DNA of 64,000 nucleotides. It comes from Phytophthora hibernalis (lineage: Eukaryota > Oomycota > Peronosporomycetes > Peronosporales > Peronosporaceae). The DNA lies in contig JAAKBF010000049.1 of the NCBI GenBank assembly GCA_012656075.1, forward strand, positions 372,001 to 436,000, written 5' to 3'. The notes beneath the pieces were generated by a model, which saw only the letters and a list, made by a program, of their open reading frames with translations, had not been told where the DNA came from and did not search any database. The position numbers and the translations under genes are program-made. This document shows positions 35,488 through 45,299 of the stretch, one piece after another (the first letter of the stretch is position 1; the number at the start of each line of letters is the position of its first letter).

Positions 35488-36570
35488 CGTTAATGATCAC
35501 GACTTCGTGAAATGAAGTTGAAAACACTTGCGATTACTACAGTAATTATGATTCTGGGTACAAACCAACAATTCCCCGGGATCGAGGGGGTGAAAGTAAC
35601 TCGCTTTGCAGGCCGAAACAACGCCTGCGGTTTAAAAATCCGTGTGCGCAGCACGCGGGCTTCAACCCAGGACAAAGCAGAATCACACCTATTAATAGCT
35701 CAGCTTAGGGTTGTGTCACCGCTCTCAGGGTTTCCAAGGGTGAGCCTCCCGCCCTTCACGATTTAAAGCAAAATGACATCCGTCCGCCAGGTGACTTCAA
35801 ACTTATACGATGTAGAAAAGATTCAGAATCATACATAACCTCCACAAATATTAAGTTTCAGTAGTCTCGTTGTGCATTTGTGGCTTGCAGATCTCAGACA
35901 TCCGATATAAATGATCCACTGGTCCGATATAATTATATCCCAGTCCGAATTGCCGCTTTAAACGGCAAATCCGATGACGACTAAATTACATCGGTGTAGT
36001 GGGTCCCGGGCTGAATGATGGCAGCAGCGAATATATTCAATATAGTTACGGTGTCTGGACGTGGCGTTAGCAGTGATGACAGCTGACCTACTACAATTGG
36101 TCATCGCACTGCAATAGTGCGCTGCGTCGCTGCCAGAGCGGAGAGTATTCGGCACATACTTTGTACGGTGCGATCATCGGTTCTGGACAACACACTGCAA
36201 AAAGATATATTAGCTATTCCGTACTTCAGGGCACTTCGATCTTCTCAGCAAAGCAGGGTACGACGCGGTACCCATATCCAATGTAATTTTCTTGTTAGCT
36301 AGCTGGCTGTCCAAGCCTTTCATGTCTTGTCCAAGCTTTTGGTTTCCTCCATGTCCTCGCTCCTCCTTGATTGGCTGACGTTGTTGAAGCCTAAAGTGAT
36401 TGGCGGAATCTTGCGCATCTGGCTGTTGATTGGCGAAAACTGGCATCCCTGGATGATGATTGGCAGATATGAAGTTGAAGATGGCGCCAAAAAGAGCGTC
36501 GACCGCGCGCGGCTGCGCTCAATTTTGATTTCCACATTCGCCGCCAAACACACAAACACATTTCTACTGC
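35488..36570. other. Gene-free DNA downstream of the second effector
   Basis: No supported gene. It contains a Helitron-like end (separate entry) and A/T-rich sequence with short open frames only. 36300-36480 has short repeated TTGGCTG/ATTGGC words. Confidence 0.3.
35605..35690 (+). mobile_element. Helitron-like 3' terminal hairpin, solitary copy
   Basis: GCCTGCGGTTT, a GC hairpin (CCGTGTGC gca GCACGCGG) and AACCCAGGAC match, in opposite orientation, the sequence at 39440-39500 downstream of the Helitron helicase fragment. The CTRR terminus expected after the hairpin is mutated (ACAA). It is probably the end of a non-autonomous copy. Confidence 0.4.
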
Positions 36571-36583
36571 CCATGACGCTGGC

Positions 36584-37410
36584 GATGCTGATGACGACCG
36601 GTCCGTGCTGCTAGAGCTGCTACCGGCTCTCTCGACGTGGACGTTTCTGACAGGGATGCTGTCCATGACGCTGGAGATGCTGGCGTCGGGTGAACCGCAG
36701 CTGATGCCGCTCTTTGTGTGTCCGTTGCAGACTGGTGTGCATCCTACAACACTGAAGATGCTGACGTCGGGTGGACTGCCGCTACTACTGCTGTTGACGT
36801 GGCCGTTGCTGATCATAATACTGCCCATGACGCTGGAGATGCTGACGTCGGGTGGACTGCTGCTAGTGCTGGTGTTGACGCGGCCGTTGCTAATCATAAT
36901 GCAGCCCATGACACTGGAGATACTCAAGGCGGGTGAACCGCTGCTGATGTCGCTCTTGACGTGGCCTTTGCTGACCGGGTTGCATCTCTCAACGCTGAAG
37001 ATGATGACGTCGGGTAGACCGCTGCTAGTGTTGCTCTTGACGTGGCAGTTGCTGACCAGAATGCTGCTCATGATGCTGTAAATGCTGACGTCGGGTAGAC
37101 CGCTTCTCGCGCCGGTCTTCATGTGGCCATTTACTGGCCAGGATGCTGCCACGACGCTGAAGCCGCTGACGTCAGCTGGATCGCGCTGCTAGTTCTTCTG
37201 GATCCGCTCTGGACGTGTCCGTTTCCGGCTGAGATGCTCCCCATGCACTCAATACGTTGACGACGTGTAGACCGCTGCTAGTGCCGCTCTTGATGTGGCC
37301 GTAGCTGGCCGGGATACTATCACGACGCGGAAGCTGCTGAGGTCACCTGGACCGCGCTGCTAGTGCTGCTGGTGCCACTCTCGACGTAGCTGTTGCTGAC
37401 CATGATTGTT
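36584..37410. repeat. 81-bp minisatellite, about ten units
   Basis: Units begin ATGACGCTGGAGATGCTGAC at 36665, 36746, 36827, 36908, 36989, 37070 and 37151, spaced exactly 81 bp. Diverged units lie before (about 36575) and after (about 37243 and 37322). Because 81 is a multiple of three, all frames stay largely open: one plus frame is Leu/Met-rich (36605-37081), another reads HDAGDADVGWTAA repeats, and the minus strand is open from 37152 to 36391. Which frame, if any, is coding is unresolved. The HDAGDADVG frame looks most like a repeat protein. Confidence 0.75.
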
Positions 37411-37638
37411 ACTAGGACGATGGCGGCGGTCGCTACACTGCTGATTGTCGCCACGTCGACCAAGACCATGCCGCTGCCCTTCCAGTTGATACTGGAGTTG
37501 TTGGCGAACTTGCTTTGTGTCAACACCATTCGTTTGAGGTGGGATTGCACTTCTAGCAAGGAGACCGTAGAGAAAAATAAACTTCATTAAAAACGAAAGC
37601 AATTTAGCACAAAGATATACTACTACGCAGTGCATTCA

Positions 37639-38334
37639 TCATCCTCGTTTGTATTCATCGGCGTTCAGCATGAATCCATCCAGATATTCATCTGGAATAG
37701 ACTGCAAGTTGAACTTTTTCATGTTGAGTGTGTTCATGTCGGTACCGGGTGGCAGGATTGCCTCACGATCAGGAGAGCGGTAGTGCTCACATTGATTGCA
37801 CTCGCAAGGTGCAATCATGCACTGAATTTCGTCGATGTCTGTGGCAATAGTGATCACTCTCTGGAGCGCCTCGATGAGAATGAATATGAAGTTGACGTGC
37901 TTCTCAAATTGGAACCATGCTTCTTGATCGCTTCTTCATCAGAGCCGTTATTGTTGTTGAGTTCGCGAAACCACGCCATTTCCATTATATCCCTACAGTG
38001 AGACTTATGTTTCGCCAACTCCAGTTGCCTCTCACCTAAGTTCTTTTTGAGACATTGCAGGCGGGCATCAAGAAGTCTGACCGAGATCTATAGTTCACAT
38101 AGCATCATTCCAAAGAACGTGAGATGTATGGTAATACAAGAACCTTTATCCCACGTCTACCTGTGATATCTCCATTGACGAGTTCAGCCACTGCACCATC
38201 CAGCAAAACTCGTGTGTGGATTCATCGTGCTCTATGTAATCCGCGTCTACTTCGATCGTTTGTTTTAGAGGAAGAGAGCCTACAAAGTCGTCGACATCAC
38301 GAGTTGAACCGAACTCGGGTTCAAACTCATGCAT
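37639..38334 (-). pseudogene. Unrecognised minus-strand gene remnant
   Basis: Protein-like sequence continues across several frames on the minus strand: an acidic start (MHEFEPEFGSTRDVDDFVG, 38334), a coiled-coil-like stretch (LDARLQCLKKNLGERQLELA, about 38060), FQFEKHVNFIFILIEALQ (about 37900) and a C-terminal part with a CECNQC cluster (37857-37639). Frame changes suggest either decay or missing bases. I do not recognise a family. Confidence 0.4.
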
Positions 38335-38355
38335 ACATGTTCCCCTTCTTGAGTA

Positions 38356-39224
38356 TCATGTATTTACGATGCGGAAGTGGTGCTTCTTGCCGTCCTGCTG
38401 CACGCGCTTGCTCAGCACGGCCGTGATAATATTGGCGGACCAGCTCTCGCCGTGGACCGAGATGAACTCCACCACGTTCTCGTTGTAGGCCTGCATGATG
38501 GATATGGACCGAAACAGGAGCTTCGAGACGGACTGGAGGGTGCGATCGATAGTCTCCACGATGATCGTACCCACCTCGGATGACAGCAGCGAACTCTCGA
38601 CGTCGTGTTGCTTTTTGCGTAGCGTAGCCAGGATGTCGTTGCACTCGGCGGGCGGAGCTGCTTGACTGGAACCAGCAGCGAGACGAGCAGGTCCGTGACC
38701 TTCTTCTGCGCCTTGGACAAGAGGTAAACGTCCTCGACCAGGGCCCAAACGCTAGCCGGCACTAACCTTCATGTTGGCTTCGAGACGGGGCATGTACTCG
38801 GGCGTGATGCCAAGCGCGTTGCAGGCCTCGTCCAGCGTATTATTGCCGTCATCGTGGTGCTCGTCGAACACCTTGCTGCCGGCATAGTACTTCTCCGTAA
38901 AGCCGCGCGCTTGAACAGCAGCACGCGCTGCGACTTGGAGTGACGGGCCAGCTGATTCGCGAACACGTCCGTGTGTTACTTGCCGCGAGTGAGGCGCGCG
39001 TTGTGATCGCCGAGAGGCTCCTTGGTGATGTTGATGTGTTTCGTCTGGATCACGCGCCACTCCCTCTCGTCAAGGGCCTTGTGACGCGAGTGGCGATGCG
39101 TAATGGAGCGCCTCGATAGCCTTGTCCTTGTTCTGTTGATATCAGCGCGACTTAAGTCTTGCGGTCCGTTGGGCATCCGGGACGGGGTAGATCTTGCAGG
39201 CCGTGTCGCACACGGTACGCACAT
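38356..39224 (-). pseudogene. Unrecognised minus-strand gene fragment, frame-broken
   Basis: Three frames join into one protein-like region: REWRVIQTKHINITKEPLGD (about 39075), FTEKYYAGSKVFDEHHDDG and LDEACNALGITPEYMPRLEA (38900-38770), VWALVEDVYLLSKAQKKVTD (about 38750) and SEVGTIIVETIDRTLQSVSK to GKKHHFRIVNT (38580-38356). High GC and third-position bias match the host genes at the left end, unlike the surrounding repeats. At least four breaks, including a TAA near 38978 and a TAG near 38759. It looks like part of a large conserved cytoplasmic protein, but I cannot name it. Confidence 0.5.
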
Positions 39225-39439
39225 TACAGCCTTACTAGCCGAGCGCCGCCCGCGTTGCGGTCGGTAGGTGCATGGTTGGTTGGTGCCCGTTACCTCGCTG
39301 TTCCAGCTCGGTTCACTACTATTTTTACCATGCCAGGCTTATGTTTTATATCCGCATTTTTACTGTTGACTTCTACCGAACACTAATCCCACTACGGCTC
39401 GCAAGCTTCGCCTCCGCTTGACAGTCAAACACTGCTTAG

Positions 39440-40260
39440 TCCTGGGTTTGCACCCGCGTGCTTCGCACACGGGCTTCAAACCGCAGGCGTACTCGCTGCG
39501 CTCGTCTTCTCAGTATGTCTCCTAGGTTCTCACCGATCAGAGTGGCCATCTTCCCTTCGCTCGAGGGGGAATGGTGACTGTCAACAATTTGCGCGCTATG
39601 CAAAGTGACATATGTATTGATTTCGTAAAATATACATTCAGACAAAGTCGCTGCCTACGTCGTCTCGAAGAGCTGTCGGTAGACTACGTTCGCCGTCTTC
39701 TTCCTCCCGCTCTGGATTCTCGACCAACGCCTTGAATCTCGATCGCGACGTAACCCTTGACATGGCCGCATACAGCTTACCGTGGGAAAAGCAAGGCGTC
39801 GCCAAGTACAGTCCCATACACTGTACCGTTTGTCCCTGCGCCTTGTTGATGATCATGGCAAACGCAGTCTGGACCGGAAACTGCTTGCGTCTCAAATGGA
39901 ATCCGAAATCGCTGATGAACACGAAGCGCGGGATCAACACATGCTGCCCTTGCCTGTCGCCGGTCCTGATGGTGGCGTGTATGACACGATCTTTGAGTTC
40001 GACGATTCGCACGCGTGTTTCGTTGCACAACCAGGTCGGGATTTAAGATCCGGATCATGATGACCGGCATCCCCTTCTTGAGTTTCAGTTTGGGGGTGGG
40101 ATGCCACTGATATTCAGGGAGTTGAGCACCTCCTGCTCGAATTAGTACATTTCGCCGATCATGCGCCGCATACCTCACGGAATAGCTCCCGGACGGATCT
40201 CCTCGTCCTCATCTGGATCCCCGGCGGGGTTGTCAATGAGCATGTCACGTGGAATCATCT
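39440..40260 (-). mobile_element. Helitron 3' end with PIF1-like helicase terminus
   Basis: The C-terminal part of the Rep/helicase gene, plus (read on the minus strand) a GC-rich hairpin at 39458-39480 (CCCGTGTGC gaa GCACGCGGG) followed 13 bases later by CTAA, which fits the hairpin-plus-CTRR 3' structure of Helitrons. The rest of the element, including the Rep domain, is not present. Confidence 0.6.
39638..40260 (-). pseudogene. Helitron PIF1-like helicase, C-terminal fragment
   Basis: Reading from 40260 down: a segment with LNSLNISGIPPPKLKLKKGM, then PVIMIRILNPDLVVQRNTR, the beta-rich domain and the last helicase motifs PVQTAFAMIINKAQGQTV and GKLYAAMSRVTSR. These are superfamily 1B helicase signatures as in Helitron RepHel proteins, which unwind DNA in rolling-circle transposition. 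Two in-frame stops lie near 40170 and 40143, and one frame change near 40030. The Walker A and Rep motifs are absent, so this is a dead fragment. Confidence 0.75.
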
Positions 40261-40261
40261 A

Positions 40262-40930
40262 CGATATGGCCTCTACCTATCCTTCCTCTGTCCTTATCGT
40301 GTCTGCCTTCCTATCCTCTCTAACTATGGTACTTCTACCTGCCGTCTCTACATATCCTATCCATGTATTAATACGTATTGTCTCTGTCTACGCAGAGTCT
40401 ATTGACTTTCTATCGTCTCTACGTGTCCTCTATCCATACCTATCGTCTCGCATCGACATATCGTATCTCTCTCATATATTTCGTGTCTATCTACATACCG
40501 TGTCTATATTTCTATCGACTACACCTACCTATCTTGTCTACATGTCGTCTCATACTATTGTCTCGCATTCAATCGTCTCTTGTTCTTTATCTCTCTTCCT
40601 ATCGTCTTCTATACAATCGTATCTCTTACTTTTGTCTCTCTTCCTATCGTCTCTCATACGATCGTCTCTACGTATCGTTTATCATACTATCTCGTACTAT
40701 AAATACCGTCTCACATCTACCCATCTCCTCGCAGCAATCGTGTATCGTCTCTCATATGTTGTATCTCATACTATCTTCTCTAATACACGAACTATCTCTC
40801 TCATACTATTGTCTCTCATACATGCATTATCGTCTCTCACACTATCGTCTATTCTATTGTCTACCTAACGTCTACCTATCGCTACATATCATATCGTCTC
40901 TCATGCTATATTCGCCTCACGTATCAACTC
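40262..40930. repeat. Pyrimidine-rich degenerate satellite, CTATCGTCTCTCATA-type
   Basis: About 670 bp with variants of TATCGTCTCT / CTATCGTCTC repeated dozens of times at irregular 12-20-bp spacing and strong strand asymmetry (C and T rich on the plus strand). It abuts the Helitron helicase fragment. Long open frames in it are artefacts of composition. Confidence 0.7.
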
Positions 40931-41249
40931 TCGGCTAGTTTGATTTAAGTATGGTATTTACACCGTTATATTTTGGCTATGTACGATTACATGTACACCA
41001 CACCAAAAGTTTGTAGTACACACCAACTTCCTTTAGTTTAAGCCAACGAGAAGCCTTCACATAGAGCAAATACTACACACAGTCCTGTAAATGGCGTATA
41101 GTCAATCGCGCACAACCGTATTCTAGGTATAGTTTGGTACAATTTACACAACCGCATACAGTGTTTAGTATACGGCGGTGTTGCAAAAAAATTGACCACT
41201 AGCATGCCTCAACGTACGCGAGTACAGTAAACAGAGTAAATACGTTGTC
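40931..41249. other. No gene seen
   Basis: A/T-rich sequence with scattered CACAACCGTA words that recur at 43020-43085. No domain or RNA gene is visible. Confidence 0.3.
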
Positions 41250-41750
41250 AAAACACCGTATAGAGCGCGTTGTATGCGCAATGTCGATTTATAATACACA
41301 GTCTCAGTGGTTGTCTTGCTTACCCATGTCAGGCACCAGTATCGTCTAATGAGGCCTGGCACCGATCTGGAAGGTATTACCAAAAGTACTTGCTACTGCG
41401 CCCGAATTGCAGTCCCTACGCCAGGTTTGGTTATGTTTTTGTAATTAGTGTAATCACAGGGGCGATCGCCCAGTTATTGACCAATCGGTTTGTTTCGTGC
41501 TCCTTCTGAAATGTTTGCATTTCAGCCAATGGAAGACCAGATATGGTCGGGATCGTGCTACCGATCGTAGTCAGTGTGACAGTGTTGAGATTTGGCTAAT
41601 GAGGGCCTTCGGCCGTTTTTGGCGAATGACGGGCCGCCTTCGCTGCGCTCGGCAGCTATTTTTAGCCAACCGAAAGTCCGGATTTCGTTACGCGTACGGA
41701 ATGACGGACAGACGAACAGACAGGACTCTAGGTTAAGAGAGGGCAGACTA
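41250..41750 (+). repeat. Dispersed repeat, copy 1 of a direct pair
   Basis: Shares with 44215-44750, in the same order, TGGTCTTGC-like, CTGGAAGGTATTAC, TTGCAGTCCC, TTATTGACC-ATCGGTTTGTT, GAAATGTTTGC, TTCAGCCAATG, ATATGGTC-GGATCGTGCTA and ACAGACAGGACTCT. Overall similarity is moderate. It holds no gene. It could be an old LTR-like or MITE family. Confidence 0.6.
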
Positions 41751-43122
41751 GCTCTCTGGGCGCCCTCTTCGCGGACGCTGTAGGCATGGTTTGTTGGAGG
41801 AGTAGGGTGGCGCCTCCACTTCGCTGCGGCGAGTTTTTCGGTGCATTTATATGGTAAAAAAAGTTAAATAGCTAATAGGGTTTAGTGTAGGCTGGAGCGG
41901 TACACTGAGTAGCATGCTTTTAATGAGGACAAATTTATTCGAGGATGTAGCTGTACCTTAGCAACGTACCTAGGCGTAATTACACACTGAATTATAAAAA
42001 ATTGCCAGAATTCACTTAAAAGCACCCGTGCAACGCGTATCTCACCTCAGGGTTTTCTGTGCGTTTAGCACCAGTAAAGGGTACTTATATATACTGTATA
42101 GCGCGCGACCGCGTATACTGTGTACAGTAGCACTGTTGATTAATGTTCGTGCGGCTTGCGCGTGCGTCAGTGTATACACACTAAAGAGTGGGTTTATAGT
42201 TGCACTGCTGATTAATGTTCGTGCAGCTTGCGTGTGCGCTAGTGTATCGTCTAATAGAGTAACTCTATTGATCACAACGGGCTCGTCACAGCTAAGCAGT
42301 GGAAGTTTATCATGCATAGTGGTCGCCTGTGCGTAGCGTGCCAGTGTATACTGTAAAGCGTTCCAGCATATATTGTATAGCGTGCCAGCCTGTAACGTAT
42401 AGTGTGACAACCTGTAAAGTGTATTATGTAACGTATAGCGAGCAATCCATACAGCGCACCGGTGCAAAGCATGCCAGTGTATAGTGTATAGCGTGTCATC
42501 GTATCGTGTAACGTACCAGTGTACAGCGGTGTATAGTCCATAGCATGCCAACGAATCATGCTTAATGTGTCAATGCGATTATCATATAGTGTGGCACTGT
42601 ATACAGCAATGCATATCGTGTGAGTGCATATTGTTTAGCATGTCGGTGTAATGTAAATGGAGTGATGCCAGCGTATAGCGCCCATCACCGTACAATGTTT
42701 ATGATATGTAGATATTGCATAGTGTTCTAGTGTATAATTTATAGCGTCCCAGCGTATCATTACAGCGTTTAGTATAGAATGTAGCGTGCCAGGGTATCAG
42801 CGTCCAGAGTATAGTATATTGCGCATAGCGTGTACTTCTATAACGTTCCCGTCTATAGCGTGTCATTGTATAGTGTATAGCGATATAATGCAAAGAGTGC
42901 CAGTATATAGTGTGGGATGTCAGTGTTTAACGCCCAAGCGCGATACACTATACGTAAGTACACGCTAAACAGGACTATGTGAAATACATTACGTTATACA
43001 ACATACATTATACACTATACATTGTTGCACAACCGTACGCAGAGTATAGTATGGTACAGAGTGTCGCGCACAACCGTATGTAGTGTATAGTATGCGTGTA
43101 TGTTGCATAGTTGACCAATAGT
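41751..43122. repeat. Degenerate GTATAGCGTGCCAG-type satellite
   Basis: From about 42050 to 43100 words such as TGTATAGTGTATAGCG and GCGTGCCAGTGTA recur in both orders with loose 20-30-bp spacing. A longer duplicated piece is visible at 42131-42175 and 42205-42245 (TGATTAATGTTCGTGC-GCTTGCG). 41751-42050 shows nothing recognisable. Confidence 0.55.
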
Positions 43123-43430
43123 GGATGTTAGCAAACTCGTATTTTACGAGATGGAGACAAAGAAACGCGCAGTGTACTGTCTATGTGCTCGATCTCGTAG
43201 AATGGCAGTCGTGTACGTACTGGATTCTCCAAGAAAGTCGTTAGAGCTCTTACGACATGACTAGGCTTTTGATTGGCTATTTCTACTACTCCCAATTCCC
43301 CCTCAGCATCAGAAGCACCAAGGCTCATGCCACCTGAAGACGTCGCCGAGCTCTCTCCTCCTTCTTCTACCACCGTCAACCCGCCCGTTCCAAACGATCA
43401 CCCTCTTCTGACGAACAGTCTCCTGCTACA

Positions 43431-43675
43431 GTATCTGCCAAAGCCGCCAAGTCAAAGCGAAGCACACGTGGGAAATTCACCGAGGAGCAAGACCTAGTAC
43501 TTTTGTATGCTATCACTAGGTACACTCCATACACTGCTGAGCACGGCGACGTGGGAAAAGCATGGGAGGATGTCACTAGCTCTGCATCCGCATCATTGCG
43601 GATGCCTTTCTCCGGTTGTGCATGTTCTGATCTCTTCAAAGCGCTCAAAGCGTGGTATAAGAACAAATCGAACCA
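43431..43675 (+). pseudogene. Myb/SANT-like domain protein of the Harbinger-like element
   Basis: A Lys/Arg-rich linker is followed by RGKFTEEQDLVLLYAIT, a first-helix Myb/SANT signature with DVGKAWEDV as second helix and SDLFKALKAWYK as third. The frame is open from about 43400 to 43778, but Myb-like similarity ends near 43675, where the opposite-strand transposase fragment begins. In Harbinger elements the Myb-like protein binds the transposon ends and imports the transposase. Confidence 0.55.
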
Positions 43676-44024
43676 CAAAGTAGAATATGTTGCTGAGCCC
43701 AGGGTAGCGACGTCCGTACTTGGTTTCCTGATCGCTCCAGCGGTTTGGATATGTCAGCCGCTCTATAAAGATGCATAGGGCCTCGACACTGTTGCATTTC
43801 GTTCGCTCTCGCGTGATAATGACGTCTGGAAATTGCAGCGTGGTCGTGAGCTGACGAATTTCCTCCTTCGTGAAGCGATAATATACCTAGCAGTATGCAT
43901 TACTGCGCTCGTCGAGCCGAAAGCGGATGTCTGGGATGATACGCCGCTCGGGCTCACTGGGTAACGCGCGAAGTAGAAGCACAAGACGGGTGCGCGGGTC
44001 TCTGGTCAGGAGAGCGAGCTCCAT
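43640..44024 (-). pseudogene. Harbinger-like transposase, N-terminal fragment
   Basis: Read from the ATG at 44024 (MELALLTRDPRTR), the frame gives IRFRLDERSNAYC, an in-frame TAG, then YYRFTKEEIRQLTTTLQFPD, ERTKCNSVEALCIFIERLTY and YPNRWSDQETKYGRRYPGLS. This is the helix-turn-helix region preceding the DDE domain in PIF/Harbinger-type (DDE_Tnp_4) transposases. The catalytic domain is missing. The TAG is a true in-frame stop, not a frame slip. Confidence 0.6.
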
Positions 44025-44214
44025 GGTTGAGGGAGTCAGTGGGATTTCGTAAAAAGATAACTTTTTACGAGATTGCTAACATAGTTGGAAATGTCGTAAA
44101 TACCGAAAACATAAACGCGCGTGTCGGAAGTCGTATCGGGAATTTACGAGTTTGCTAACATCCCGTAATATCATGCCCCAACTATCGCGAGCTCAGCGAA
44201 TAGAGCAAATGTGT

Positions 44215-44750
44215 TGCAAAAGCGCCATGTAGCGTGCACTGTATGCGTATATACTTTGCAGAGTGATAGGTGTGGTCTTGCTTGCCTATGCCAGCGCCTA
44301 ACATGACCTAGTCCCGAGCTGGAAGGGTATTACAAAAACAGCTTCTACTGCACCCGATTTGCAGTCCCCACGACAGATTTTGTTTTATTTTTGTAAATTG
44401 TATCAGCAAAGCGGGGTCCGCCGCGCGGTTATTGACCGATCGGTTTGTTTCGTTTTCCTGCAGAAATGTTTGCCTTTCAGCCAATGGGAAAAGCGGATAT
44501 GGTCAGGATCGTGCTATCGATCGCAGTCCGTGTCACAGTTGTTCGCGGTTAAGTCCGATTCTAAACCGTCATGCTCGGTCATTTTTGTAATTTTCTGAAA
44601 CATTGCGGCAGTCAGGAAGGTAGTGCCAGTCCGTACAAAAGGTGAACGAAGTATGGGAAAGAGCTCCAATATATATCCAAAAGGAAAGGAAAAGGCAAGT
44701 GGCAGGACGGATGGACAGACAGGACTCTCGGTTACTAGAGGGTTGATTTG
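44215..44750 (+). repeat. Dispersed repeat, copy 2 of a direct pair
   Basis: The partner of 41250-41750 (see there for shared words). It ends with GACAGACAGGACTCTCGGTTA and lies directly left of the composite DNA transposon starting at 44810. Confidence 0.6.
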
Positions 44751-45299
44751 GGATTGATGATATTTCCGGTACTGCTGCTACGAGCTTGTTTGCATTGAAG
44801 CGTTGCCTTTACACCGTTCACTCTAATTAGTCTGACCCTGACTAATTATAGTGTACGATTTTTATCGGAGAAAGTCGAACTTTTGAATTGATCTTGTGAC
44901 AACAATATTAACCCTTTCGTGATCAACAGGGGCATTTTCCCCTTTGATGATCGAGTCAAAACCTGCGAGGAAATCGGCCACGAAAGGGGGAAAATGCTCC
45001 CTTTCACAGAAGTTCAACCATCACACCACATAGTTTTGTAACTACCAATCGTATCGTGTTCAGGATCCCTATCCGCTCAATATGTTACCAGATGTGGCGT
45101 ACACCAGTGAAATGTTTTAGCATTTAAGTACGAAAGTATGCACTTAAGTCCGAGATTGCACCAGCAGAATCGAGAAAATGACAGCGCACATCTCCACTGC
45201 CCAGACTTTGTCCTGTGTCCAACGACTGGACCTCCGCCATTTCAATACGAAACCCAAGACACTCGCAACGTTCGCTGACATTGCGGTCTTTATACTGAC

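Larger units (their letters stand above)
43123..44163. mobile_element. PIF/Harbinger-like element with perfect 19-bp TIRs
   Basis: GGATGTTAGCAAACTCGTA at 43123-43141 is repeated exactly in inverse at 44145-44163, enclosing 1,041 bp. Inside are a Myb-like domain on the plus strand and a Harbinger-like transposase N-terminus on the minus strand, the two-gene content characteristic of PIF/Harbinger transposons. The size is far too small for a complete transposase, so the copy is internally deleted and non-autonomous. A target-site duplication is not clear. Confidence 0.65.

Noticed and set aside
35512..35766. Small secreted-looking frame MKLKTLAITTVIMILG
   Set aside because: The downstream half is the Helitron-like terminal hairpin sequence, so the frame is likely fortuitous.
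40161..40938. Two long Ser/Tyr/Leu-rich frames
   Set aside because: They arise from the CTATCGTCTCT satellite composition.
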